Position numbers and translations under genes: made by a program
DNA from: Hericium rajendrae
Taxonomy: Eukaryota > Basidiomycota > Agaricomycetes > Russulales > Hericiaceae
NCBI GenBank assembly: GCA_033439255.1
Contig: CM065878.1
Location: forward strand, 4,092,001-4,156,000
Direction of reading: 5' to 3'
DNA length: 64,000 nt
Shown here: piece by piece, positions 1 through 11,784 of the stretch
Layout: the number at the start of each line of letters is the position of its first letter
Position numbering within the stretch: the stretch's first letter is position 1
Notes under the pieces: generated by a model
Databases searched by the model: none
Told to the model about the DNA's origin: nothing
What the model saw: the letters and a program-made list of their open reading frames with translations, nothing else

Positions 1-3000
1 TGCACATTGGCCTTTCGCTCGGCGATATGCTGGGTGATGTAAGTCATGGTCTTCTTATCCGCAATGGTGTCGCCGATTCCGATGCTGAAACCATTGTGGA
101 ATAGCCAGAAGTTGACCACTTGTTGCAATCCCGTAAACAGGGTGCGAGTGGCTTCCGGACCCTTCTCGCGGAAGACGACATGGACGAGACCACCTTGAGA
201 TGCACCGACCGTCTTCTTCTCGACTATGCCGAAGATAATCTCTCCGTTCTCAATCATCATGCCGTCATCGAAAACCGGGTTGGCGGACTTCGGCTCAGGC
301 GAACGCTGAATATTGATGCCCCTGGGAATCGTCATGCTCAGGATTTGCTTGCCAGTCCAGAGCGGTTTAGGCTTGACGATTGCCGGTATGGGGACTGTGC
401 CATCCCAGTCGGGGACCCAAAGCAAGATGTTCTGGACCTGATTCCAATCGAGGAAGGTATCTCGGAGGGTAAACTTCCGGATACCACAAAGCGTGTCCTG
501 GACGATACCCATAACAGGCTTGTTCGCTTGCGGAGAGATGATCTAAAATCCACAATAAGACCTCGGCTGATGGTAATGTAAAGATATAACACTGACCTGC
601 CGTGGCACCCAAGCTATCTGACTTAGCTCGGCGCGAGTTTCTTCGCTTTGAGGAACGCTTCGGCAGGAGTGAGATACAATTTCTTTTCGTGGATAGTAAG
701 AAGACTTACTGCATGTTCATCTCGTCACCGTCGAAGTCGGCATTGTATGGAGGTGTTCTGAAGAAAATTATAGCTCAAGACTATGAAAAAATCTTTCCCC
801 GTTACTTACACAGATAGATTCAGACGGAAGGCTGGATAGAAAAAGGACACGTAAGGATTTGCGAAGAAAGAAGCGTCGATCGACATACTGGAGTACGGCA
901 TTAGACGAACACGATGGCTCATCATACTCATTTTGTGCAGTGAAGGTTGCCGGTTGAAAAGAACGAAGCTGTGAAAACACCCCAGATTAGCATACCATAA
1001 GCGCAGGTATAAATCTGACAATACTTACTCTCCATCCTTCAAGTGTCGCTCCACAATCCACCCGTACTGGAGAAACGCATCTGCCCGCTTGTTGTACCGC
1101 AAATCGATGCGTTCACCGGTGTCGCGGACGACGTATCGGGCGCCAGGGTACGCCGTAGGACCATTCCGAACGAGTTCTTGCAAGTACGCAATATTATAAG
1201 GCGTAACTGAGATCAATACGTCAGTATATTCGGAGCGACGTCGAGAAGAAAATATAGCGTACCCCGCTCTGGGTATGTAAGCGTCATCGCTATGCTTTTG
1301 GGTACCCCGACTTCGTCCAGTTCCAGATTAGGGTCACCAGTGATGACAGTGCGAGCTGAGAAATCGACACGTTTGCCCATCAAGTTACCACGCAGACGAC
1401 CCTCTTTGCCCTTCAACCGCGCTCGAATGGCCTTGACAGGTCGACCAGATTTCTGCAGAGCTTGGGGAATTCCGGCGATGTCGTTGTCCATATACGTGGC
1501 GACATGGAACTATCGCATGGGATCAGGGACATGTTGAAATCTGTAATTCACGCGACGTACCTGAAGAAGCTGCTCGAATTCGGTGATAACGTGCGCTGGA
1601 GCGCCCTCTTGCTCGCACCGACGGACGTTAACAGAGGCTTTGATGATGTCTCCCAATTTGTAGGTCAGATCATCTTCACTTCGCATGGCGCCTCCGTCGA
1701 CCGCGATACTCGGCCGTACAGGCGGTGGCGGAACGGGCAGGATAGTCAGGATCATCCATTCCGGACGGGCGTACTCGTCGGACAGACCGAGTAGGTGAAG
1801 GTCCGAGTCAGTGATTTTCTTGAGAGTTGTGTACACTTCTGACGGCGTGAATAACCGCTTGTCAGGCTGAAGAGATTTGATTTCCTAAAAGGCCAGTTAG
1901 GCCGTCGATGAAATAATAGCACATTAAAGTACTCACGTCATCTTCATCTTTTGACCTCTTATACTGTAAGAAAGCTTCAAGCCTTCTTTCCTGATCTGTG
2001 GCTGGGGATGACCACAACCGCCGTGTCCCTTCTTGGGCTCCTCATTCTCCTGCTGGTCGCCTTCCTCCTTGGGCTCGTCGGGCTCGCAGACCATTTTACC
2101 TTTGCAGTGGGCCCAAACGATAGCCATACGGGTCTTCGGATCTCGCACGTGTCGAATCTTGTCGGCGAAGTTGGGGTCCGACTTACAGCAGAACACATTT
2201 CAGAGAATGATTGCGAACGCGAGGCGAGAACGACGAAAATGTAAAGCGTCAGTAACAATGTAACAAGGGAACGACCGCCACCCGCACAAAAAAAAGGAAT
2301 ATACATGAAAGGAAGGCGGGCGATTGGTCTCGAGTTACTAAGTGCTTGCCAGGGGCTAGCCTCTCGAACTGCGTCACAGTGAGGGCTCCCCAGCCGTCCA
2401 ACACGACAGCGCTGCCAGGATCAACAGGCAACTGTCTATAGGTACGTTTTCGCACTCCTCGCTCAGCCCCCATTTCACCCGCAACTGCGCGTCCAACCAT
2501 CACTGGGCGTTTTGGCCGATGCGGCGATCAAGCGACCGAAAACGCGCATCGACCACACCACAGGTAGAAGAACGCCTCGATTGTCGAGGACTGACACAGT
2601 GCGGGTTTGGGGTTCCCCATGGTGTTTGGAGAGAGCCCCCAGAAAATTGGGTGGTGGGGTGCGAAGCAAGCAGGGAAAAGGATACGCGACTCACGATGTC
2701 CGCTTTCAATTTCCCACAATTAACACATATACTCTCCAGGATCTTCTTGACCTTCACGATGAAACCTAGAGAAAACGAGATGAGCACATGCAATCGATAT
2801 GTTCAGCGCCCATCACGACGCACCTGGGTGGAAAACGGGCCTCGCCAGCTCAATATGGCCAAAATGCCCTGGACACTCCGACATTCCCTCTCCACACGTC
2901 TGACACTTGAAGTTCCGGTCAATCGTGCCCATGCGAGGATCCATCAGACCGCCCATCTTCGGCTTGTGAGTGGTCTCATCCATGACTTCCGGATGCTCAA

Positions 3001-3165
3001 TCTTGGCGACGGAGTAGGCTTTCTGAAAAATAGCTAAAATTTCAGCCCCAAGTCTAACGCGTCGCGCGTGGCACTCACGATTTCCTCTGGCGATAGGATA
3101 CCAAACTGCACTTCCTTCACTTTGCGGATCGGAGCCGCAGAATACGCGAATTGATGGCCCAACAT
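1..3165 (-). CDS. RPB1: RNA polymerase II largest subunit RPB1, N-terminal half (partial)
   Basis: This is the largest subunit of nuclear RNA polymerase II, which carries the catalytic Mg-binding loop. The gene runs right to left and leaves the window at base 1, so the trigger loop and the heptad CTD are not seen. The start at 3165 reads [20 protein letters not shown], typical of the family. Visible landmarks are the N-terminal zinc region ([17 protein letters not shown], about 2,860-2,900), the HGGCG segment (about 2,010), the clamp/dock region with [17 protein letters not shown] (about 1,320-1,380), [13 protein letters not shown] (about 920-950) and the active-site DFDGD (724-738). At least ten exons are joined by introns of about 50-60 bp, except one of about 518 bp (2,182-2,699). 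Near 1,971-1,973 the frame slips by one base: GLKL continues as [12 protein letters not shown] only in another frame, and the next intron fits that second frame. The gene itself is certain; the slip is probably a consensus error. Confidence 0.97.
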
Positions 3166-3925
3166 GGCTGCGGGAGAGGAGACAGGAGGCGAGATAATAA
3201 GAGTGGGTGAAACTGTCCAAGCGCGTCACAGAGAGAAAGATGCGAAAGCCAAAGAGTCCTGAGGGCAATAAAAGCGCGTAAGGTAAAGCCTGAAAGCAAA
3301 TCCAAATGGATTGGAATGCTTTAGAGTAGTTTTGGAGGAGCGAGAACCGCGAGCGACGGGAAAAGTTGAGGCGAGTCGTCAAAGCCGAACGAGACGGAAA
3401 TACTGCCGGAAAGTGACAGTATGCGACCAAAATGGATCCTAGAGGTCTTCTACGAGACGAATCCTGGGTAAAAGCAGAGAGACAGGGAGCAACGCTGACA
3501 GGCAGCGAGGACGAGGTGGTCGTTGAGGGACAACCTGCGATGGAGAACAACGATGGAACTCCGCTCCAATTGCTTACTCTAAAGAGTCATTACTCATCGG
3601 TTCCGCCACACTCGCTCTCTTTCTCCCCAGCAACTTTTCCTCATTTCTCGCCTCATCTGTCAATTGGCTTGCTCCTCTGTCTCCTTGTTTGTCTCGCATC
3701 CTTCCTGTGCCGTCTTGCGAATTTCTGGGCACGCACTCGTTTTCGCTGCAAGGCCGGAAACACGCTCAAGCTCTTCGTCCATAAGCCGGCGGAGTACGAA
3801 AACAGCGCGTCAGTATCACGGCTTAGCTTGGAGCTCTCGACCTATCCTAACAGCACAATCTCAAAGACTCGGGACGCTCTCCTCATCATTTGCTTTAACT
3901 TGGCCAGTGTTCATTTCCGGAAGTT
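3166..3925. promoter_or_regulatory. Shared upstream region of the divergent RPB1 and VPS27 genes
   Basis: This is 760 bp between two divergent start codons, so it should hold both promoters and 5' leaders. It has pyrimidine-rich tracts on the VPS27 side. I see no convincing TATA box or coding exon in it. Confidence 0.5.
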
Positions 3926-6332
3926 ATGTCGGCGATCAGCAATTGGTTATGGGGAACCTCTCAGCTTGATGATGCTGTCGGTGCGCACGTCAGTTCACGT
4001 CAAGCGCTAGGCGCATCGCTCACCTCCTTGGTTTTATACAGACAGAGCAACATCTGAGTTGCTACCCGCAGGCGCAGAGGACATCGCACTGAACCTTGAG
4101 ATATGCGACCAGATTCGTTCGAAGAGCGCTCAACCCAAAGATGCTGCTCGCGCTCTCAAACGCCGACTGAACCACAAGAACCCTAATGTCCAACTGCTGG
4201 CACTGAATGTGCGTTTTCATGAACTCCACACAAATTTCATACAAATTTACACAATGAACAGCTCTTGGACGTCTGTATCAAGAATGGCGGCGACCATTTT
4301 CTGGTGGAGGTTGCGTCCAAAGATTTCATGGACAACCTGGTCTCGATCTTGAAGCTTCCCATTTTGAACCGAGATGTCAAGATTAAGATTCTGCGATACT
4401 TGCAGACATGGGCGATTGCCTTCGAAGGAAAGCCAAGTCTGAGTTATGTTGGACAGGTGTATAAGGATCTGCAGGCCGACGGTGAGGAAGTTGTGCTCCC
4501 TTTCTTACTTTAACTGACAAGAAGTCACCAGGTTTTAGCTTTCCGCCTCGGGACCCTTCAGTAGCTAATACAGTGATGGTGGACACTTCAACTGCTCCCG
4601 AATGGATCGACTCAGACGTTTGTCTGCGCTGCCGGACCGCCTTCACATTCACGAACCGAAAGCATCACTGTCGCAACTGCGGACAAGTGTTTGATCAACA
4701 GTGTTCATCGAAGGCGCTGCCTCTTCCTCACTTCGGCATCACGCAAGAGGTCAGGGTATGCGATAGTTGTTATACGAAGTTGACACGACACAAGGACAAG
4801 CCGTGAGTATTGTCGGATCGTATCGTAGACCTTCATAACATGATCATCAGGGAAAGACATCACCGCTCATCACACAGCGTGCCCGGTGCACGGCATCGTT
4901 CAACCCGGGAGGCAGCTGATGCGGAACTGCAACGTGCAATTCAGCTCTCGCTCGAGGAGGTCCATGGTCGTCAACATGGTCGGCCAGGATACGTTCCATA
5001 CCAGCCCGATCCAAGCGCGTGGCAGACTTCGGAGCCGCCTTTGGTTGATCGTGCCTCTCGCCCACCTCAGAACGAGGAGGAAGAAGATGACCCTGACTTG
5101 AAGGCAGCTATCGAAGCCAGTCTGCGCGAGGCGAATGCCCCGAAACCCAGTGCCCCCATCGCTGTCGAGACGCCTTGCGTGGAACAAGCACCGTCATTTG
5201 CTTACCCTGGTGCCGGATACTCGCAGTCGTATCCTCCTACTGCTGCGCCCTCACAGCCTCAAGCACCAGCGTTGCCGAACTATGATTTGGAACCCCTGGA
5301 GTCTGATACCATCTTGACTTTTAGCCAGACCGTAGAACAGGTACAGGCGCAGGGCGGGCGTGACATGTCTCGGTACCCAGCCGTAACACAGCTGTACGAG
5401 AAAGCGAGCAGCTTACGTCCCAAGCTGGCTATGAGCCTTGATGACTCTGGGAGGAAGGAAGGTTTGTTTCATTCCATCAATCTTCTGCATCAATGTACTG
5501 AAGACCGTTTGCGAACTCTTCGCTAGAGATGCTCACAGAGATGCATGAGAAACTTTCACAAGCTGTTAAGTTATACGACAAACTTTTGACAGAGCAGCTT
5601 TCGCGTCCGACATGGCGAGCGGCTCCTGCGCCTCAGATGGCGGATTCTGCGTATGGTCACTGGAATCCAGCACAGACTCCCGCATCTCCCGCTGCTCAGT
5701 ACACTCCCCAGCAGCAACAAGCTTCTTCAAGCTACGCTCCTCCTGTTCAACAAGCCTACGAAACTCCCGTCACTTCAGAAATGGGTTATCACCACCAGGC
5801 TGCCCCTCCACAGTCTTGGTCACAATACTCGGAGCTGACAACGACAGCACAGCCGTATGAATCTCAAGTTCCATACGCTTCGCACCCTGCTCCGACTCCA
5901 CAGTTCCAACCCATATCTCCACAGTATGCTCAGTACCAGCCTGTCTCCATTCCCCCACCAGCAGCTCCGCCCGTCCATATTCCTGCGCCTCCGGTCTCTA
6001 TTCCTCAATCACCGCCTTCGCAGATGAATGTTCATTCACCTGTCTTAACGCCTTCGCAGCCTCCTATCTCGTCTCTCGCTCGCCACAACACCGTACAATC
6101 CTACACCGTCGCTTCCCCTCCTCCAATCAACTCAGGACTGGCCAGACACCACACGGTCGCGGCCCCACATGGACCATCTGCACAGCCGCCACAGTTCTCA
6201 GCGCCCACTCCTATGCCCGATTTCCCCTCGGTTCCTACGTCTGTGCCTCAAGCGTACCCGGCTTACTCGAATGGCATCCCCGCTGGGGTGGAGCAGACGG
6301 AGAAGAAGGAGGCACTGCTGATTGATTTATAG
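3926..6332 (+). CDS. VPS27: VPS27, ESCRT-0 subunit (VHS-FYVE-UIM protein)
   Basis: This protein sits on endosomes, binds PI3P and ubiquitinated cargo, and starts the ESCRT pathway. The start at 3926 reads [18 protein letters not shown] and splices (3,981-4,041) into the VHS domain ([37 protein letters not shown]). The FYVE zinc finger (about 4,605-4,795) has [10 protein letters not shown], the PI3P-binding RKHHCRNCG and a closing CDSC. Two ubiquitin-interacting motifs follow ([28 protein letters not shown]). A GAT-like helical region is then spliced across 5,463-5,526. The tail is rich in proline and glutamine and ends in the clathrin-box-like LLIDL just before the stop. Introns near 4,209-4,261, 4,472-4,531 and 4,806-4,851 keep the frame. 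The domain order is complete for the family and no damage is seen. Confidence 0.96.
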
Positions 6333-6731
6333 GTTGGGCAATTGGTGTCGCGCGAGAGAGATAGGCTCCTTGCATGGTTGCATCACGGTGTTACGGATTA
6401 TGAACGCTATACTCCTTGTGTTTTGTATGCATTAATATGTTTGTGGTATTTTATGTGACATTATATAGACGTGTTCAATGGATTTGCATGCATGCATGCT
6501 TCGTGCAGTATTCTCGGCGCCCAGTGAGAGCATCGTGGTTTTTGGATGAAGTCGTGCCCAGAAAGGTAATTACGGGCAATTATGCCTGTACGCGTCTAAA
6601 CTCAGGTCACTTCCGCAGTAGCGCCATCGTCATCCTGGTTGCAAGGGCACCCCGCCAGATATCTCGGTATTCTGGTCAGCTACCCTGCGCCAACCATTTC
6701 TGTCACCATCTACCCCCGGGACGCTGTTTAA
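6333..6731. other. Intergenic region between VPS27 and VPS35
   Basis: This 400 bp stretch holds the VPS27 3' end and the VPS35 promoter. It has a short gcatgcatgcatgc run near 6,486. I see nothing else in it. Confidence 0.4.
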
Positions 6732-9700
6732 ATGGCGGATATCGTCATGGAGGAGGGAAAGTTGTTGAGCGAAGCGTTGAGCACCGTGAAAATCCAGGTC
6801 CAGCAGATGAAGAGGCATCTCGTGAGTTCATTCTTCGTGCTGGAGATGTCTGAAAGGGCCCGCACGTAGTGCGCGTTTGGTTTGCTGATAATGGGGTCGT
6901 GTAGGAATTGGATCAGCTCATGGACGCGCTGAAGAGTGCCAGTCTGATGCTAGCAGAGCTCCGAACGTCATCCTTGTCACCAAAGCAGTATTATGAACTT
7001 TGCGAGTAGCCATGCTCTGATTCAACTGAACTACAGCTCACTTTGGATACCACCAGATATGGCCGTGTTTGATGCCCTCAGATATCTGACCAACTACCTC
7101 TACGATGCACATACCCAATCGAAACACCACCTCGCCGACCTGTATGAACTTGTACAATATGCTGGCAACATTGTACCCCGTCTGTATCTCATGATAACCG
7201 TCGGCTCTGTCTACATGTCCGTTCCCGACGCCCCCGTGAAGGAGATTATGAAGGATATGATGGAGATGTCGCGCGGAGTGCTGCATCCCATACGCGGCCT
7301 TTTCCTTCGGCACTATCTAAGCGGGCAGACGAGGGACCACCTACCTGTTGGGTCTGATAATGGGTGCGTTCATCTTTTACTCCGTCTGGTTATATAGCAG
7401 CTTATCGGCTCTAGACCTGGAGGAAACCTGCAAGACTCGATCACCTTCGTTCTCACCAACTTTATTGAGATGAACAAGCTGTGGGTCCGCCTGCAGCACC
7501 AAGGCCACTCTCGCGACCGCGAAAAGCGCGAGATGGAGCGAAGAGAACTGCGCATCTTGGTCGGAACTAATCTTGTCCGACTTAGCCAGCTGGATGGCGT
7601 GGATTTGGATCTCTACCAAGGAACCATCCTGCCCGCTGTCCTGGAGCAAGTCGTACAGTGCAAGGACGTCATTGCTCAGGAATATCTCATGGAAGTGGTC
7701 ATTCAAGTATGCTTGTTCGATAATGCGCTCTATGTCCGCTAACCGCCATCCTGCGCAGGTGTTCACAGACGACTTCCATCTCCATACTCTCGGCCAATTC
7801 CTATCGGCAACAGCCCAATTACAGCCGAAAGTCAACATCAAGCAGATTGTTATAGCGCTGATTGACCGGCTCGCGGCTTATGCGGCTCGGGAAGCAGAGA
7901 ACGAAGATCCTGAGGAGACGAAACGCCAAGAGGAGGCCGCGGCGAAACGACTTGCGGAGCGCGTGAAGGTGCAGCGCGCGCGTGTTCGCGAGGCTAGCAA
8001 TCTCGCAAGCCCGACCAGCGAGTTCAAGCCGGAAGCCGATGCTTGGGGATCACCCACCAGCCCGACGCTTCCTGCCAGTCCTCCAATAAATGGGATTAAT
8101 GGAACCGGTGGGACGACGCATGCAGACGCGGAGAAGGGACCGGAGGCGGATGCCGAGAAGGCAGACAAGGGCAAGGAGAAGGAAGGTACTGCGCAAGTCC
8201 GAAAGTTCAGGGGAGTGCCCGAGAACGTCAAGCTTTTCGAAGTGTTTTGGGAGCAGGTCGTTCAGTTGATCAAGGTGTGTGTGGCCCAGTTTCGGTCTCA
8301 TCCCTGAATGATATTTACGATATGCAACCTAGGCACGACCAGATCTGGCGATTCAAGATGTTACTGCTTTGCTCGTGTCCTTGACTAACCTCTCACTCAG
8401 CTGTTATCCCGACCGCCTAGAGTATGTCGACCAGGTCCTCGGGTTTGCTCGTGATAAGATCAAAGAGTTCTCAGACAGGTTTGTGATATAATTTTTATAA
8501 TTTGTGTCTCTATTAAACTATGTTCACAGCCCTGACTTGCATAGTCAACAGACCACCAACAATCTTTCTGCCCTCCTTGTTGCTCCCATAAACTCTTATC
8601 AATCCGTTCTCACTCTCCTTGCTCTCGCCCACTACGTCCCCCTGCTGAACCTGCAAACGTATGCCACGCGCCGTACACTAGCCCACTCCATTGTATCATC
8701 AGTGCTGAAGAATGAGACGATCATCGAGGCACCAGAAGATGTAAACGGCATCCTCGAGTTGTGCCATGTACTGATCAAAGATCAACCTGATGCTGGCGTT
8801 GGCATGGGTAGTACCGGTCCACCGAGTATTCGAGACACCCGGCGGCATGGGCCGTATGGCGGGGAGCATGAGGATGTCGCGGAGGAGCAGGGCTGGATTG
8901 CACGAATGGTGCATTTGTTCCGAGCGGAGTCGCTCAGCGCGCAGTTTGAGGTATGTCGTCGCCTGCGCCTGCATGATGTCTTGGATGCTGATGTCCCTGA
9001 ACCAGCTGTTACAATCCGCCCGGAGACATTTCGAAGCTGGCGGTGACCGGATGCGGTACACGTTCCCCGCGCTCATCACCTCATCCATCAAGCTTTGCAG
9101 ACGGTATAAGAATCGGGAACACTTGGTACGCTCATCATCCCAGTAGCTGTGCCCGGCGATCGCTGATTGGGTGGGAACAGGAGGACGATTGGGCAACGAA
9201 AGCACAGGCCATCCTCAAGTTTATCCGCCAGCTCATCTCGATACTTGCGAACCAGGTCGAAGCTCCAGCCATCGCGCTGCGTCTATTCCTTCTTGCCGCT
9301 CAGATCTCAGACGAGTGTGGCTTTGAGGATCTTACTTACGATCTGTATGTCGAGGCCTTCACGGTCTACGAGGAGAGCATATCCGAGTCGCGCGCTCAGC
9401 TTCAAGCAATCACGCTGATCATTGGCACACTGCAAGGCGCAAAGGTGTTCGGCCTGGACAACTATGATACGCTCATCACTAAGGCGGCGCTGCACGGGGC
9501 GAAGCTGCTGAAGAAATCCCATCAAGCGACAGCAGTGCATCTTGCGAGTCACCTGTGGTGGCAGGAACCGCCACCTCCTGAAGGTCCACCGGCGGAAGAA
9601 AAGGACGCTGAAAAGTCTCCGCCGCCAAAGGAGAAAGAGAAGGAGGAGAGCGCGGAGAATGCGAAGGCTGTGAGTCAGGGTTCTTTGGCTGCATCGCTGG

Positions 9701-10190
9701 ATTGTGTTCATCTATCATTGCAGTATCCGCATCAGGATAGCAAACGTGTGCTGGAATGCCTCCAGAAGTGTCTCCGGATCGCGAACTCGGCGACAGAAGA
9801 GATCGTCACCATCCAGCTGTATGTCGATGCGCTAGACCAGTACCTGTTCTACCTCGAACGAGGCGCGACTGCGGTATGTTTACAATGTCATATCAGTGCT
9901 TGAGCTCGATCATCTCATCTTATCTGCAGGTGACGCCGAAGTTCGTGAACTCTCTTGTAGAGCTCATCACCGCAAGCATCGACAACATCTCCTCGCCGGA
10001 CGTGCACCCGTCACAGCGTGCGCCTCCTGGGTTACTGGAGAACGTCCAGACGCCAGAGATGATCACGCGGCACTTCCGGAATACCCTTCTCCACATCCAG
10101 GGGAAGAAGGCTGTGACAGACGTCGGCGGTGCGAACGAGCGATGGGACGATGTTGATGTGGTCGGAGCCGTGTTGAAGATGGGCGTATGA
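6732..10190 (+). CDS. VPS35: VPS35, retromer core subunit
   Basis: VPS35 is the alpha-solenoid scaffold of retromer, which retrieves cargo from endosomes to the Golgi or plasma membrane. The start at 6732 reads [20 protein letters not shown] and runs into the family signature [20 protein letters not shown]. The segment [18 protein letters not shown] is rejoined by splicing out about 6,988-7,059. [20 protein letters not shown] and LMITVGSVY, the most conserved retromer block and the region around the VPS26-binding PRLYL motif, follow at about 7,125-7,210. A lineage-specific charged insert of about 110 residues (7,890-8,190) and another near 9,570-9,670 lie in the solenoid. The protein ends in [15 protein letters not shown] at 10,190. 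At least eight short introns are present. The next gene, BCP1, is convergent with about 200 bp between stop codons. Confidence 0.96.
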
Positions 10191-10391
10191 TGATTCTCTG
10201 TCCTCGGAATGGATGCCACCAAGCCAGCGTGGCTTGGCTTTTTATTGATCTTTTTTACCTGCAACGCTTTGCTCCGTTATTGATAGGCCTATTTCATGTC
10301 CATTTTGTTTACTGCCATGATTTACATAATGTGCTCTCCCTCTACCGTCCGGAAGCGCTCTAGATACATAAGGTCTCTGGTAAGATAAGTG

Positions 10392-11491
10392 TTACTGGGG
10401 GACGGCGTAGACTTGCGCCATCTCGGCCACTAATTGTGGCAGTTTTTCAGCAGGGATGAGCATCAGCCGGCCACCCTGGTCCAGCCCGAATGAATCTTTC
10501 TCTCTGGGTTGTACATTTGTTAATCCGTAGTCCAGAGTGAATAAAGCAGCCTGATAACGAAGGCCAATGATCAGATAATTTCCCAACCAGAAACGGATTA
10601 GTTTGACTACTTTTTGGATCACGTCGTCTTCGTGGTGGAAAGAGTGAACACCTCCACTGGTCGGAATTGGCGCCGAGCTGCGTTGGCGTTTTGTTTGTGG
10701 AGCGGCGGCCTGCATCTCTGCCTCCTCTTCGGCGGATAGTCGGTACGTCCGCGAGATAAGCAGGAAATGTGTGAAATTGTATGGCTCATTCTGTCATAGC
10801 GCAACACAGCTCAGCAGATCGAACACAGAACCCGCGCAGAAGCAGGATGAAAGAATCAATGCGCACCTCGTCGATTGCCCACTTGATTTCATCCGCCAAC
10901 ATCCTGTACATATGCGGGACGACCTGCACGGGCATGTTGATCAGGCGCTCGCTGAAGATAAAGCCGACATGGTTCTGCGACTCGAGGCCGGCTGCGCCGA
11001 TCAGGCTCTGCAGTGTAGCATGGAATGGGACGTTATTGGCGGACTTTAGCAGCGCATATGCAATGATAGCTTTTATCGACGGGTGATTCTAAAGAAGAAA
11101 GGCACGGTTAGAAGCAAAGTTATCAAACATGCCTCGACGGCGTACCTTGTGCACATGCATATTCAGCACCGTCAGAAATGCATAAGGATCGCTCTCTTTT
11201 CCATCGGTCTTGACTGTCGAGCCTATCAAAGGCTGCGACAGTATGAGTTCTGCAAGTTGGTGTGGATGGAAGAGCTCTGTATCCGTTTGGAAGAGCTGGG
11301 TGGAGAGCCGCTTGAGTGCGAGGAAGTCGACATCGGGATTGGGGTCGAAAAACTCGAAATCGACATCGACAAGGCTCTACTGATGCGGCGTGAATAGGCT
11401 AAAGTCTGAGACGAGATAACAAGGGGGCACATACGACATCGCTATCGTCGCCGTCGGCGCCGTCGCCAGTCTGCTGCTTTCGTTTTGACAT
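10392..11491 (-). CDS. BCP1: BCP1/BCCIP-family nuclear protein
   Basis: Proteins of this family act in nuclear export and as a chaperone of a large-subunit ribosomal protein in yeast. The start at 11491 reads MSKRKQQTGDGADGDDSDV, an acidic N-terminus after one basic patch. After an intron come VDFEFFDPNPDVDFLALKRL, then LAELILSQP, GSTVKTDGKESDPYAFLTVLN and AAGLESQNHVGFIFSERLINM, which are the core BCCIP blocks. The C-terminal part has PYNFTHFLLISRTYRL, a KRQR-containing basic stretch (likely a nuclear localisation signal) and TLDYGLTNVQPREKDSFGLD. The stop is at 10,392-10,394. It is shorter than many plant and animal members but complete for fungi. It is divergent from the proline dehydrogenase gene, with about 290 bp between their starts. 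Confidence 0.93.
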
Positions 11492-11784
11492 TTTGCCGTG
11501 ATGAAGGATGTGGACAAAATCGATTCCAATAAATGATCGACTCGCGCGACGGCAAGGCGGGCCGGATAACAGGGACGCGGGATGCAGGCGTCGAGACGCG
11601 CCCCGACTGCAGCGACGGAACGGAACCCGATAACCCGACCGGTCAATAAATACGGCCACCCACCTGCATGTCTGCAGTCTTATCATTTACATACTTGATC
11701 GAGTCACCAGTACTTATAGCACAAGCTATCATCTAGTACGTCTTTTATCTTTATCCCGGCCGTTCACCCTTTCCCTAGCCTCGC

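Noticed and set aside
1937-2181. Programmed frameshifting in RPB1
   Set aside because: No slippery heptamer or stimulatory structure is evident and no such case is known for this gene. A consensus error is simpler.
2249-2503. Open frame inside the long RPB1 intron as an extra exon
   Set aside because: The flanking exons join directly in frame and the sequence has no match to RPB1.
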